This document shows, in pieces, positions 15,825-24,663 of a DNA stretch of 64,000 nt. A program made the position numbers and the translations under genes. The stretch spans positions 4,588,960-4,652,959 of the forward strand of contig CP070751.1 in NCBI GenBank assembly GCA_020348445.1. The letters run 5' to 3'. Below the pieces are notes generated by a model that did no database searches, was not told the DNA's origin, and saw only the letters and a program-made list of their open reading frames with translations. This DNA is from Thermoplasmata archaeon. Lineage in GTDB: Archaea; Thermoplasmatota; Thermoplasmata; GCA-020350865. Every line of letters begins with the position of its first letter. Positions within the stretch are counted from its first letter, which is position 1.

Positions 15825-17528
15825 ATGAATAATCGTAGAATAGGATTTTTAAGTATTCAAAATAAACGCGGTATGAACCTTGGAAACTCAAATAAGAAAA
15901 GTTGCTTCAAAATATCGAAAAAAATCGTATCAATTTGGATTGTTTTTCTCTTGATTCTGATCATCGCAAACAGTGTAAATGCAAGATCCATAATCTTCTT
16001 TCATCATATCACCATGGTACAGGGCGATGATCCTTCAACCGAAGAAATCGAGCTCGAGTCAGAAATCTCTGTCTTGGAGAGATATGGTGTATACATTCCA
16101 TGGAATGAATCCATTGTTGAGGTTGCCCTCCCTTTCGGTGCAAAATCCTGGGACATAGATCATGTGGTATACCTATCTCCTGTGGATTATATTCCCGGAG
16201 AGTACAGCACCTTTTATAATCCCGAAAATCCTCCCTATAAACAATTTATCGACATGTCGGATATGGATTGTTGTTATGCGCACCGAGTTACATGGGGATT
16301 TCCTGAAGGGGCCGATAGGAGCAAAACAGAATCCATTTATGTGGGAACCGAAACAGAGTTTTCTCAGCATTTCAATGATACAAGATCAGATAACGTATGG
16401 AACTTTTCCGCATCTGGCTTGAAATTGAGGCCCGGAAATGCCTCTGGAAAGTACATTTCATTACCTCTATTAGTTCCTCAAGCAATGGGGATAAACATCA
16501 CAGGGATAAAGATGTCGTGGAATATAGCGATGTACGAGGAAAATGTCTCAATTTCCGTCTCAAACAATAATGGGACCGATTGGTTTGATATAAATGGACA
16601 AGAGGGAAAATTAGTGAATTTCTCAACCCAGGGAAAAGAACTTGTATGGAGAATCAACATGTCCCAGAACATCTACCAGAACAACACCCCTATTTTGGAG
16701 GATTTATGGGTAAATGCTACATATATTCCTATAATCACAAATATATACCTAAATCTCGCTTATAAACTCGAGCGCAATCCCGATACCAACAAATTTGATT
16801 TTACATTGGATTTGTATGATGATCATATAGATTATGTAAATCCCCATATCCTGATATTTATAAACGACGATCATATCCTAGAATCAAAAAATATTACCAT
16901 GGTATTTACAGAGGATATCGAGAATATGCCTGATAAGAACCGTTACAGCTTCGTTTCTGGAAGTTATATGCCCATAGTAGATATTTCTGTTCAAAAGGTG
17001 GAGAAGGAAGAGGAAAATGAGATTTCTAGGTCCATTTTACTGATATTGTTATTAATCGTTATTTTAATTGCAATGATTCTTTTGAGCAGGGCAAGATTGA
17101 AGGAATCAAAGAAACCATCAGAAGCTGAGGATGAGGAGCCTGCAGATTCTGAAGAGGAGTTGGAGGAACTCGAAAAGAAAAAAGCAAAATTGCTTAAGGC
17201 TATTAAGAAACTCGATAAAGATTTCGAAGAAGGCCTGATAGATGAGGATGTTTACAACGAACTTAGAAATGGCTACAAGTCAAAGGCAGCTGAGGTTATG
17301 AAACAGATTGATGTTGTGGCGGTGAGTGCACCTGGTGTCACGAAAACCCCCAAAATATCACCTGAGAGAGCATCACTTATGGAAAAAAAGGAAAAGATAC
17401 TCAAGAGCATTAAAAAGCTTGATAGCGATTATGAAGAGGGATTGCTCGATGAGGATGTTTATCAAGATCTGAGAAAAAGTTACAAAGAAAAAGCTGTAAA
17501 GTTGTTAAAGGAACTCGATGAGGAATAA
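15825..17528 (+). CDS. Membrane protein with duplicated CcmI-like coiled-coil tail
   Basis: About 567 residues. An N-terminal signal anchor (about 33-55) leads to a large outside domain of about 340 residues with no recognised fold, then a membrane helix (about 395-420) and a cytoplasmic tail. The tail contains two copies of a roughly 50-residue helical unit: KLLKAIKKLDKDFEEGL-DEDVYNELR and ILKSIKKLDSDYEEGL-DEDVYQDLR. This unit is like the CcmI/CcmH-type 'LDxDFEEGKIxEEDYxxLR' helix pair of cytochrome c maturation. The ccmF gene follows about 140 bases downstream, so a role in haem-lyase assembly is likely. GTG at 15819 is an alternative start. Confidence 0.75.
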   Translation: MNNRRIGFLSIQNKRGMNLGNSNKKSCFKISKKIVSIWIVFLLILIIANSVNARSIIFFHHITMVQGDDPSTEEIELESEISVLERYGVYIPWNESIVEVALPFGAKSWDIDHVVYLSPVDYIPGEYSTFYNPENPPYKQFIDMSDMDCCYAHRVTWGFPEGADRSKTESIYVGTETEFSQHFNDTRSDNVWNFSASGLKLRPGNASGKYISLPLLVPQAMGINITGIKMSWNIAMYEENVSISVSNNNGTDWFDINGQEGKLVNFSTQGKELVWRINMSQNIYQNNTPILEDLWVNATYIPIITNIYLNLAYKLERNPDTNKFDFTLDLYDDHIDYVNPHILIFINDDHILESKNITMVFTEDIENMPDKNRYSFVSGSYMPIVDISVQKVEKEEENEISRSILLILLLIVILIAMILLSRARLKESKKPSEAEDEEPADSEEELEELEKKKAKLLKAIKKLDKDFEEGLIDEDVYNELRNGYKSKAAEVMKQIDVVAVSAPGVTKTPKISPERASLMEKKEKILKSIKKLDSDYEEGLLDEDVYQDLRKSYKEKAVKLLKELDEE

Positions 17529-17566
17529 AAAGTTTTACTTTTTAGTTTTGATAGGATTTGAATTTT

Positions 17567-17615
17567 AACATTTTTCCTATAATCTATTTTCGTTATTTTT
17601 ATTGCGAAAAATGTT
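17567..17615. promoter_or_regulatory. Inverted repeat between the CcmI-like gene and ccmF
   Basis: AACATTTTTC at 17567-17576 and GAAAAATGTT at 17606-17615 form a perfect 10-bp inverted repeat with a 29-base AT-rich spacer. An inner TTTTCG/CGAAAA pair lies within. The repeat is about 50 bases before ccmF, so it may be an operator or a weak terminator. Its TTTTTCGCAA half recurs at 23233-23242 between the second cytochrome gene and the 23417 gene. Confidence 0.45.
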
Positions 17616-17665
17616 GAAATCTAACAAATATTAATAAGGGTGATTTTGTTATACCCCCGTTTCGA

Positions 17666-20074
17666 ATGAATACGGGAACTTTAATCATCTATCTTGCATT
17701 TGCGTTTGCTATCTTCACATTGATACTGTGCCTAGTCGACCTAATATTCAAATGGCTGGAAAAAAAGCTCCCAGAAAAACTCCCTCTTTTCACCAAAATC
17801 TCATCAATTATTTCCTTTGCTTTCCTTACCATAGCGCTATTGCTCCTATACATATATTTCATCACTTCCAACATGGATATCAAGTATGTATGGGAATACT
17901 CTTCCACGCAGGCTCCATTGGAGTACAAGATAGCGGGTGTTTTAGCGGGTATGAAGGGCTCATTATTGTTCTGGATATGGTGTATGGGTTTTAGCCTGTT
18001 TGTCGAGGAGATAATCGATCTTAGGAAACCCAAGAACAAGGTGTTGATGAATTTAACCAGGGCCATTATGATGATAATAATTGCCATATTCCTTTACTTT
18101 TTAATTACCAGGGATCTATTTGCTGAGACACCAAAGAATTTTCTCGATGCCAGACCAGGCGGATATGGATTGAGTCCCCTTCTTCAAACCCCTCTTATGA
18201 TAGCCCATCCCCCCATCGTTTTTATTGCCTATGGCTTTATCGTCATTGCATTGGCCTCCTCCATGGCTTACCTCATTTGCAACGAAAAGGATTGGGTCAA
18301 ACTTTCCATGCCCTGGAGCAGATGGGCTTGGTTCTTTTTGACCCTTGGAATCGGAGTAGGCGGGTTGTGGGCCTATGTGGTTCTAGGTTGGGGAGGTTAC
18401 TGGGCCTGGGATCCTGTCGAGACATCATCGTTTCTACCTTGGATATTACTAACCGCGTTCTTGCATGCCCAAATCATGTTTAAAAGAAAAGGGGAATATA
18501 AATTTGCAGCACCGGCATTAGGGATATATACCTTTGTTTTGGTTATTTTTGCCACCTTCACCACAAGGGCAGGGGGAATATGGCAATCTGTCCATGCCTT
18601 TGGTCAGGCAGATGTTCAGGTGGGTGCCTATGATAGGTTCATCTCGGTTTTAAATGACGATACCGTGATCCTGGGATATTTCGTTCTTATGGTAGGCGTC
18701 GCGATTTTAGGAGCAATCCTTCTGATATGGGCTCTTGTGAAAAGAGGAGGAGACGAAGAACATTCTGAAGCCCCAGAGCGGGGATTTCTTGAGGAGGTCA
18801 TCAACGATAGAAGCCTTATGTTCATCACCCTTATCGTATTCACGATTAGTACTATCGTGACCCTGTTTCTTCTAATCATGGCAGTGGATGGATTGGATAG
18901 AACTGTATTTGACACGAGAGTGGGTTTCTTTGCCATGGTTGGGATCGTCGTTTTGGTAGTATGCCTTATCTGGAAGTACATCGGGATTTGGGCCACTGTC
19001 CTTTCAATCTTACTTACTTTGTGCATTACTGTGATTCTGTGGTTTCTATTCCCAGATTATGAAAATGTTGTTCTCACCGCACCTTTTCTTGCCCTTGCCC
19101 TGGGGGTCTCGGTATATAAGATCATCAAATCTATCAACAAAAAAAGCCTAAGGGGAAGTATTAACGGCATAGCCCCTCACCTGGTTCATCTAGGCGTGGT
19201 TCTTATACTCATAGGTTTCGTTGCCAGCAATTTCTCATCCACCGAGGAGAAGGTAACGCTTGATTTAAATGGATCTTCTCAGAAGGTTGGAAATTATGAA
19301 GTAAAATTGGTTGATGGGGAATATATTCAATATGACTCCATCTTCGCCACCATCGAGATATCGCAGGATGGTAATGTTATTGGGACTGCAAAGCCTGGTG
19401 GAGTGTATATTTACAAGTATCTGTTTAGCCTTGACTCAGAATATGAACAATATTTATCTGATGGTTATTTGGATTTCAACATGCATATGGCATTTCAAGA
19501 TCACAATCAATTTCTGTCCATGTTTGCATTTATTTACAACGTAGATACCAACAAATGGATAATTGAAGATTACATAAGTGAAAATAATCTTCGATTATAT
19601 CAGATAATAAATACAGGATCAGATATAGAAATATATACCAACCCGCAGTGGCGCAATGAGATAAGTGTCCATAGTACCCCTTTTGAGGATGTTTACCTTA
19701 TTTTCAATGGAGATCCCATTTCGAGCAGCACATTTACTCAGGTCGAATTTGAGGTGAAAGTTCTTCCCTTAATGAACTTCCTATGGATGGGAATGTGGCT
19801 TATGGCCATTGGAATATTCATGAGATTGATAGTCGATTATACAAGACCAAAAGTAAAAACCGAGTCCCGAGCCAAAAGAAGGGCAAGGATGCGGGGCGAA
19901 GAGGCAAGCGAAGAAGAGGGTGAGGAAGAGGAGGAAGAGAAGGACGAAGAAGAGGAGGGTGAAGAGGAGGAGGGTGAAGAGGATGAAGGCGAAGGAGAGG
20001 AGGGTGAAGAGGAGGAAAAAGGCATTGATTACTATGAGGACCTGATAGAAAAGGAACTTGAGGAGCTGGATTAG
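17666..20074 (+). CDS. ccmF: Cytochrome c haem lyase CcmF/CcsA family
   Basis: 802 residues with about 14 membrane helices. The tryptophan-rich haem-handling WWD motif GWGGYWAWDPVE is at about residues 240-251, preceded by SPLLQTPLMIAHPPIVFIAYG, both hallmarks of CcmF. A soluble domain (about 525-690) precedes the last helix. The protein ligates haem to CXXCH cysteines outside the membrane and should serve the two multiheme cytochromes in this window. The C-terminus is a cytoplasmic tail of about 55 residues, nearly all Glu/Asp/Gly, which ordinary CcmF proteins lack. The other Ccm components (CcmA-E, G, H) are not in the window apart from the CcmI-like neighbour. Confidence 0.93.
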   Translation: MNTGTLIIYLAFAFAIFTLILCLVDLIFKWLEKKLPEKLPLFTKISSIISFAFLTIALLLLYIYFITSNMDIKYVWEYSSTQAPLEYKIAGVLAGMKGSLLFWIWCMGFSLFVEEIIDLRKPKNKVLMNLTRAIMMIIIAIFLYFLITRDLFAETPKNFLDARPGGYGLSPLLQTPLMIAHPPIVFIAYGFIVIALASSMAYLICNEKDWVKLSMPWSRWAWFFLTLGIGVGGLWAYVVLGWGGYWAWDPVETSSFLPWILLTAFLHAQIMFKRKGEYKFAAPALGIYTFVLVIFATFTTRAGGIWQSVHAFGQADVQVGAYDRFISVLNDDTVILGYFVLMVGVAILGAILLIWALVKRGGDEEHSEAPERGFLEEVINDRSLMFITLIVFTISTIVTLFLLIMAVDGLDRTVFDTRVGFFAMVGIVVLVVCLIWKYIGIWATVLSILLTLCITVILWFLFPDYENVVLTAPFLALALGVSVYKIIKSINKKSLRGSINGIAPHLVHLGVVLILIGFVASNFSSTEEKVTLDLNGSSQKVGNYEVKLVDGEYIQYDSIFATIEISQDGNVIGTAKPGGVYIYKYLFSLDSEYEQYLSDGYLDFNMHMAFQDHNQFLSMFAFIYNVDTNKWIIEDYISENNLRLYQIINTGSDIEIYTNPQWRNEISVHSTPFEDVYLIFNGDPISSSTFTQVEFEVKVLPLMNFLWMGMWLMAIGIFMRLIVDYTRPKVKTESRAKRRARMRGEEASEEEGEEEEEEKDEEEEGEEEEGEEDEGEGEEGEEEEKGIDYYEDLIEKELEELD

Positions 20075-20255
20075 ATCCAAGACTTTTTCAATGAGGAAGA
20101 ACTTGTAAAATGTTTACAGATTGAACTGTTCTCGCCAATGAGAACCATTAAATTTCTCGATTATGTAAATATCGATGTGTTATATAACGAACCTCGACAA
20201 TAGTTTTAATAGGGTGCAGTGTATTAAGGGGCTTTAATTCAAATGGTGAGCGATT

Positions 20256-20774
20256 ATGTTTAAAAATCCATCAAGAAGGGAAAAATGTGACCTGGCAAGG
20301 AGGTGGGAGGGTCTTGATTTGGATCTTCTCCCTATTGATTCACTTGATGTTAGTATCCTTTGTATTCTGAGGGATAATTCAAGGGCCAGCAATGCAGAGA
20401 TAGCAAGGTTGTTGGATACAAGTGAGGCCACCATAAGGCGAAGGATCAAGGGCATGATAGACAAGGGTATAATCGCTGGTTTTTCTACCTACATCAACTA
20501 TGCTCTCATCGAGAATCCAGTAAAGGCGTATATCCATCTAAAGGTTAGGACTGAGCAGATGGAATCTGTTATTGAGAGCATTAAATCACATAACATGATG
20601 CTTGCATTATATCGCGTGACAGGTGAATACGACCTCTTATGCGTGACTCTCTTTTCATCCATGAATGGATTGCATGAATTTCTCGATTACTTCCTTGGAA
20701 TCGATGGGATAATCGAAACGAATGCCCAGATTGTCATGAAAGCCCACAAGGGTGTTCCATGGACAGGAATATGA
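20256..20774 (+). CDS. Lrp/AsnC-family transcriptional regulator
   Basis: 172 residues. The N-terminal winged helix (LDVSILCILRDNSRASNAEIARLLDTS, then EATIRRRIKGMIDKG) is at about residues 30-80, followed by the RAM/AsnC ligand-binding alpha-beta domain (VKAYIHLKV...VTGEYDLLCVTLF). The last residues are GVPWTGI. A close relative at 23925 ends in PWSGI, so this tail is a shared feature. It has a GGTGA Shine-Dalgarno and lies between ccmF and the convergent second cytochrome gene. A regulatory role over the cytochrome genes is plausible. The ligand is unknown. Confidence 0.9.
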   Translation: MFKNPSRREKCDLARRWEGLDLDLLPIDSLDVSILCILRDNSRASNAEIARLLDTSEATIRRRIKGMIDKGIIAGFSTYINYALIENPVKAYIHLKVRTEQMESVIESIKSHNMMLALYRVTGEYDLLCVTLFSSMNGLHEFLDYFLGIDGIIETNAQIVMKAHKGVPWTGI

Positions 20775-20845
20775 GCCCAATGGCTGCCCAAGATCGGATC
20801 TACTAAATAGTTATAAAGAAATAAAAAAAGGAGAAAGAAAGAAGT

Positions 20846-23092
20846 TTATACTTCTTCTTCTAATTCTTCTTCCATTGGTGGTTCTGCTGGTGGCTCCTCT
20901 GGTGGAAGTGATGGTTTACTCCCGCCTTTTTTAAGCATCATAACAAAGAGAAGCACTATCACTACAATCAAGACGATAATTATTATAAGATACATGGTTG
21001 TTTCTGCTTCTTCTTTGACTTCTTTTTCTACTGTTTGTGGTTCTTTTACTGTTGAGTCCCACGGAGCAGGATCCTCGGTGTCCGCGACTCCGTCTCCATC
21101 GTCATCTGTGTCCTTGTTGTCACCTGTGTTATCCCCATCAGTGTCCACCCACTCTGAGGGATTAGTTGGGAATGCATCGTCGGTATCAAGGACTCCGTCG
21201 TTGTCGTCATCTGTATCTGTTGAGTCGGGCTTATAATCCTTATCAGTGTCAAGGGGTGTGTCGTCTGGATCCTTTGGGTCTGCTCCTTCAGTTCCCTCGA
21301 CTGTATCGTTGTAGCCATCATTGTCATCATCATCATCAGAGGTATCTGCTGTTCCATCACCGTCGAAATCTGGTGCCAGTGTGAAGTCCTGAGTGGTTAC
21401 AGCCGCTGCAGAAATGACTACACCTGTAGTTTCCTTTTCAATTGTCCCCAGTTTAAATGCTGATACTGTATAGGTCCCAGGTTCCATAATCAGTGTGTAA
21501 TTTCCATCAGAATCAGTCTTTGTTCCATGTCCATTTATGGAAATGAAAACATCTGCAATACCAACATCAGATTCATCTGTTACTTTTCCTTTGAGTATCC
21601 CTACGCTTAGTTCCTCAATTATCTCCGTAAAATTGCCTTTTGCAGCATTTAATAGGGCAATGCCGTAGGCAGGGTTATGAGCTCCATGGGAGGCATGTTC
21701 TGCAAGCTCCATATCATATTCAGCCTGCTCGAATAGTTCGTCTAGGTGATCGGTCCAGGTTCCATTTCCCTCTGCAATATCCTTTATACCTCTTTGTATT
21801 ACAACATCATCCTCTTCAATACCGTCAATAATGTGATAAAGAGCCTCGACCTCTTCAGTTAGCGTTTCATGTCTTTCCTGAGCCGCTTCTACTACATGCT
21901 CCCATTCCTCATAAAGTTCAAGATATTCAGTTTCCCATTTGGTCCAGTTTACTGTGTCGTCTACATCTGGGATGGCATATACAACCTCACCGTCCTCAAC
22001 TACAACCTGGCCGTTGTCGAATTCCGGATATCCTTTAAATATCTCTGAGTGGCATTGTAAACAGGCTTGAATTGATGCTGTGAAGCTGTGGCCTTGCCGC
22101 TCATATATCGTGCCTCGTAAACCGCGGGGTGAGCTCCACATATGGCATTCAACACAGGATACTTCATCCATATATGGGTAGTCATCGCGATCAACAGACG
22201 GAGTATCAGCTAGATCCTCGGTTCTCATTGTCTCATGATGACCGCCGTTATGACATGCGTCACAAGAGTCTTCTACTTCCCATCTCAATTGATATTCATG
22301 AGTGTTTGCGGGATCGGGGTGAGGATCATGGCAGTCTCCGCATGTTATGCCTCTGAAATCTTCTTTTGAAATCTGATTTTCAGGCTTAGATTGATCGGCA
22401 CGATCAATTGAACTGTCATATTGAGATGGTGATTTACACCTTGCACAGCGTTTGTTCATTCCATCATCCCAGGATGGATCATTTTCGTAAGGGGCATGCA
22501 TGGATTGGGTCCAACCCCCAATTGTTTCATTTCCCCACTGGCGGTATCCAGAATGGCATCCTGCTTCATCTGTTCCGGCGCATGCCTCGGCATATCTATC
22601 GGGGCCGAGATTGATATCGCTTGCCGATGCAGAACTCTTGTGGGCACTTCCAGGCCCATGGCAATTCTCGCAGCCTATTTTAAGTAGTGGAAGATTGTAG
22701 GGATCATCCCAGGGCAATTCTGGATCAAAACCCCCGATATCTGTCTGGTTGAAACCAACAACGTGACATTCTCCACAATCACCAATTAAATCGGTGGTAC
22801 CATTTTCATAATGACCTCCTACCCTAATCATAGTATATTTGTTCAAATATTCGCCATGGTAGGTCCAGTCTTTAGCAAAATCGATTCCGTGCAAAGTTGC
22901 AGACCAGTTTTGATATTCTTGTGTAGAGGATCCATGTCTGCAGCTATTGCATTCCTCAGAGCCAACGTACGTTTCTCCTGCTCTCGTGCCATGGTCGCCA
23001 GGTCCTTCTGTTTCGTCTGCTGTGGCAACCAATGCGATCACCACAACTAGTACAAAAAATCCGAATATTAACAAGGCGTTTCGTGTGTTCAT
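20846..23092 (-). CDS. Membrane-anchored multiheme cytochrome with calcium-repeat stalk
   Basis: 748 residues with a signal peptide (about 1-24). The cytochrome domain (about 40-345) contains six CX2CH motifs (CGECH, CENCH, CGDCH, CDACH, CVECH, CLQCH). Three are variants: CNSCRH near the N-terminus, CARCK (CXXCK as in NrfA catalytic haem), and an EAC...AGCH site with CX7CH spacing. A helical region ending ASHGAHNPAYGIALLNAA is typical of pentahaem/octahaem cytochromes. Then follow a carboxypeptidase-regulatory-like beta domain (about 480-550), thrombospondin-type-3 DxDxDG calcium repeats (about 555-670), a membrane helix (about 695-720) and a short acidic Pro-rich tail. Its gene is divergent from the 23417 gene. 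A terminal reductase or extracellular electron-transfer role is possible. Confidence 0.92.
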   Translation of the reverse strand: MNTRNALLIFGFFVLVVVIALVATADETEGPGDHGTRAGETYVGSEECNSCRHGSSTQEYQNWSATLHGIDFAKDWTYHGEYLNKYTMIRVGGHYENGTTDLIGDCGECHVVGFNQTDIGGFDPELPWDDPYNLPLLKIGCENCHGPGSAHKSSASASDINLGPDRYAEACAGTDEAGCHSGYRQWGNETIGGWTQSMHAPYENDPSWDDGMNKRCARCKSPSQYDSSIDRADQSKPENQISKEDFRGITCGDCHDPHPDPANTHEYQLRWEVEDSCDACHNGGHHETMRTEDLADTPSVDRDDYPYMDEVSCVECHMWSSPRGLRGTIYERQGHSFTASIQACLQCHSEIFKGYPEFDNGQVVVEDGEVVYAIPDVDDTVNWTKWETEYLELYEEWEHVVEAAQERHETLTEEVEALYHIIDGIEEDDVVIQRGIKDIAEGNGTWTDHLDELFEQAEYDMELAEHASHGAHNPAYGIALLNAAKGNFTEIIEELSVGILKGKVTDESDVGIADVFISINGHGTKTDSDGNYTLIMEPGTYTVSAFKLGTIEKETTGVVISAAAVTTQDFTLAPDFDGDGTADTSDDDDDNDGYNDTVEGTEGADPKDPDDTPLDTDKDYKPDSTDTDDDNDGVLDTDDAFPTNPSEWVDTDGDNTGDNKDTDDDGDGVADTEDPAPWDSTVKEPQTVEKEVKEEAETTMYLIIIIVLIVVIVLLFVMMLKKGGSKPSLPPEEPPAEPPMEEELEEEV

Positions 23093-23416
23093 GATGATTC
23101 CCCATCTTTACCCATGAATGTTTGGAAAGAGGTATCAAGGTGACGATATATAAACGTTATTGTTATGTTTTTGAATATGTATAAAAAGTTTTTCGTAATA
23201 ATAGAATCTATATTTGACTTGATTATAATGTTTTTCGCAAATATATTTACGATATTTTATAATTTACTATGAATTCATTATTTAACGCGCTTGATATTCA
23301 GAGATAAAGAATATATAACTTATTCGTCGAGAACCTGATTGATTTCGGGTTAGAAAACTATAAATCTGACGAATCCTATACACGACTCTGGACGTAATCG
23401 ATAAGGGGGAAAAAAG
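23093..23416. other. AT-rich divergent intergenic region
   Basis: No gene is seen here. It separates the divergent cytochrome and 23417 genes and holds several TATA-like stretches (for example GTATAAAAAG at 23179-23188). Two TTTTTCG motifs are present, one reading TTTTTCGCAA as in the inverted repeat before ccmF. It probably carries both promoters and shared regulator sites. Confidence 0.5.
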
Positions 23417-23902
23417 ATGACAAAAGATAAGGATTTAAGACCCATGACATACCCAGAATTAGGAGCCTTGCTCCATGGGATTCTTTTTGCGTACGAGAAG
23501 GTTGTTGCGGAATTGTATGAAGGGAAACATAAGATATTGTTTCCATATATTATGGAAGATCTCACAAAGGTTCTGAGCACACAAGATATGAAAATAGTGG
23601 ACCCCAATTTCTCTTTTGAAGAGAACGTTAAAGGCATTACAGCATATCTTTCGAATGATGAGCTGCTAAAAGGAGTGTCCTTAAAAAAGGACGATCAGGA
23701 TAAATATACCTTTGAAATTGAGGAGTGCTCACTTGCCGTGTCCGGCGTTCATGATATCCTTAAATTACACGGAGGCACTTGCCCCTTTGCCTTGGCTGTG
23801 GCAGCAGCTCTTACCAGTGTCCTTTCCGGGGGCCGTTATGTAGATTTAGCTGAATCTGAATATTCAGATAAGGGATCCAAGACCGTGTTAATGATAAAAT
23901 GA
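23417..23902 (+). CDS. Small conserved-looking protein, weak V4R-like C-terminus
   Basis: 161 residues, not firmly recognised. The N-terminal half is helical (YPELGALLHGILFAYEK). The C-terminal half has ECSLAVSGVHDIL...GTCPFALAVAAALTSVL, then a V-x-L-x-ESEYSDKGSKTVLMI strand pair. This layout, CPF followed by a helix and a basic/acidic hairpin, is similar to V4R-type small-molecule-binding domains, but the match is weak. The gene lies 22 bases before an Lrp/AsnC gene and probably forms an operon with it, suggesting a sensor-regulator pair. It starts with ATG after a GGGGGAAA stretch. Confidence 0.6.
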   Translation: MTKDKDLRPMTYPELGALLHGILFAYEKVVAELYEGKHKILFPYIMEDLTKVLSTQDMKIVDPNFSFEENVKGITAYLSNDELLKGVSLKKDDQDKYTFEIEECSLAVSGVHDILKLHGGTCPFALAVAAALTSVLSGGRYVDLAESEYSDKGSKTVLMIK

Positions 23903-23924
23903 GATTAACCAGGGGTAGATTGAG

Positions 23925-24488
23925 ATGAAAAAGAAGAACATAAAAAACAAAGGAAAGAAAAAGAAATCAGAGAAAAAAGCCACTGAAGCACCGAGGACTG
24001 AAAAAAATGTTCAAGAATTGTTCTCGGAACTACTATATCAACCCCCAATTGACAATACTGATATGAAATTATTACAGCTTCTTCAAAAGAACGCGAGAAT
24101 GACAAACATAGAACTTGCAGAAAAATTGAATATGAGCGAAGCAACTGTAAGAAGGAGAATCAACAACCTTTTTGACAGGGGATTCATCAGGGGATTCTCA
24201 GCTCTTCTTGATTATAAGAAGATGGGAAATGCCGTGAAAGCCAATGTACTTGCCAAGGTTGATAAGGATAAATTAGAAGAGGTGGCAAATTCTCTAAAGA
24301 AACATAGAAATGCACACATGATATGTCAGGTTATTGGAAGCTATAATCTCTATTGCGAGCTGATTTTTAACAACATGATAGAGCTGCAGGATTTCACTGA
24401 CAAGTTAGCCAATAACGAATATGTGAATAGCATGGAATACTATATTATAACAAAATCGTTTAAAGCATGTCCGTGGTCTGGAATTTAA
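23925..24488 (+). CDS. Lrp/AsnC-family transcriptional regulator (second)
   Basis: 187 residues. A lysine-rich N-terminal extension of about 40 residues precedes the winged helix (DMKLLQLLQKNARMTNIELAEKL, SEATVRRRINNLFDRG) and the RAM domain (VKANVLAKV...QVIGSYNLYCELIF). It ends CPWSGI, matching the PWTGI end of the regulator at 20256; the two are paralogues at moderate similarity. Its position 22 bases after the 23417 gene suggests co-transcription. The basic N-terminal tail is an addition compared with the usual 150-residue Lrp. Confidence 0.9.
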   Translation: MKKKNIKNKGKKKKSEKKATEAPRTEKNVQELFSELLYQPPIDNTDMKLLQLLQKNARMTNIELAEKLNMSEATVRRRINNLFDRGFIRGFSALLDYKKMGNAVKANVLAKVDKDKLEEVANSLKKHRNAHMICQVIGSYNLYCELIFNNMIELQDFTDKLANNEYVNSMEYYIITKSFKACPWSGI

Positions 24489-24596
24489 GGACTAATATTA
24501 GAGCTAGTATAATACTATCAGAAATTTATATTTGATTAATTATTATTGGATCAATTCTCTATTCCTCGAATTGGAGGTTTCAATGGGAGCAGTATC

Positions 24597-24624
24597 CTGT
24601 AAAGTAAACAGACATCGGTAACAT
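24597..24624 (+). repeat. Left terminal inverted repeat of the IS
   Basis: It begins CTGTAAAGTAAACAG and ends GGTAACAT. It pairs with 25571-25598 with five mismatches (positions 7, 10, 13, 14 and 20 from the outer end). Confidence 0.8.
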
Positions 24625-24663
24625 TCTTTTTCATTTTAACCCGTTAGGGTCTGAGGAATCGGG

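Noticed and set aside
19781..20080. Antisense open frames over the acidic tail of CcmF
   Set aside because: They are Ser- or Leu/Phe-rich shadows of the GAG/GAA codons of the real gene.
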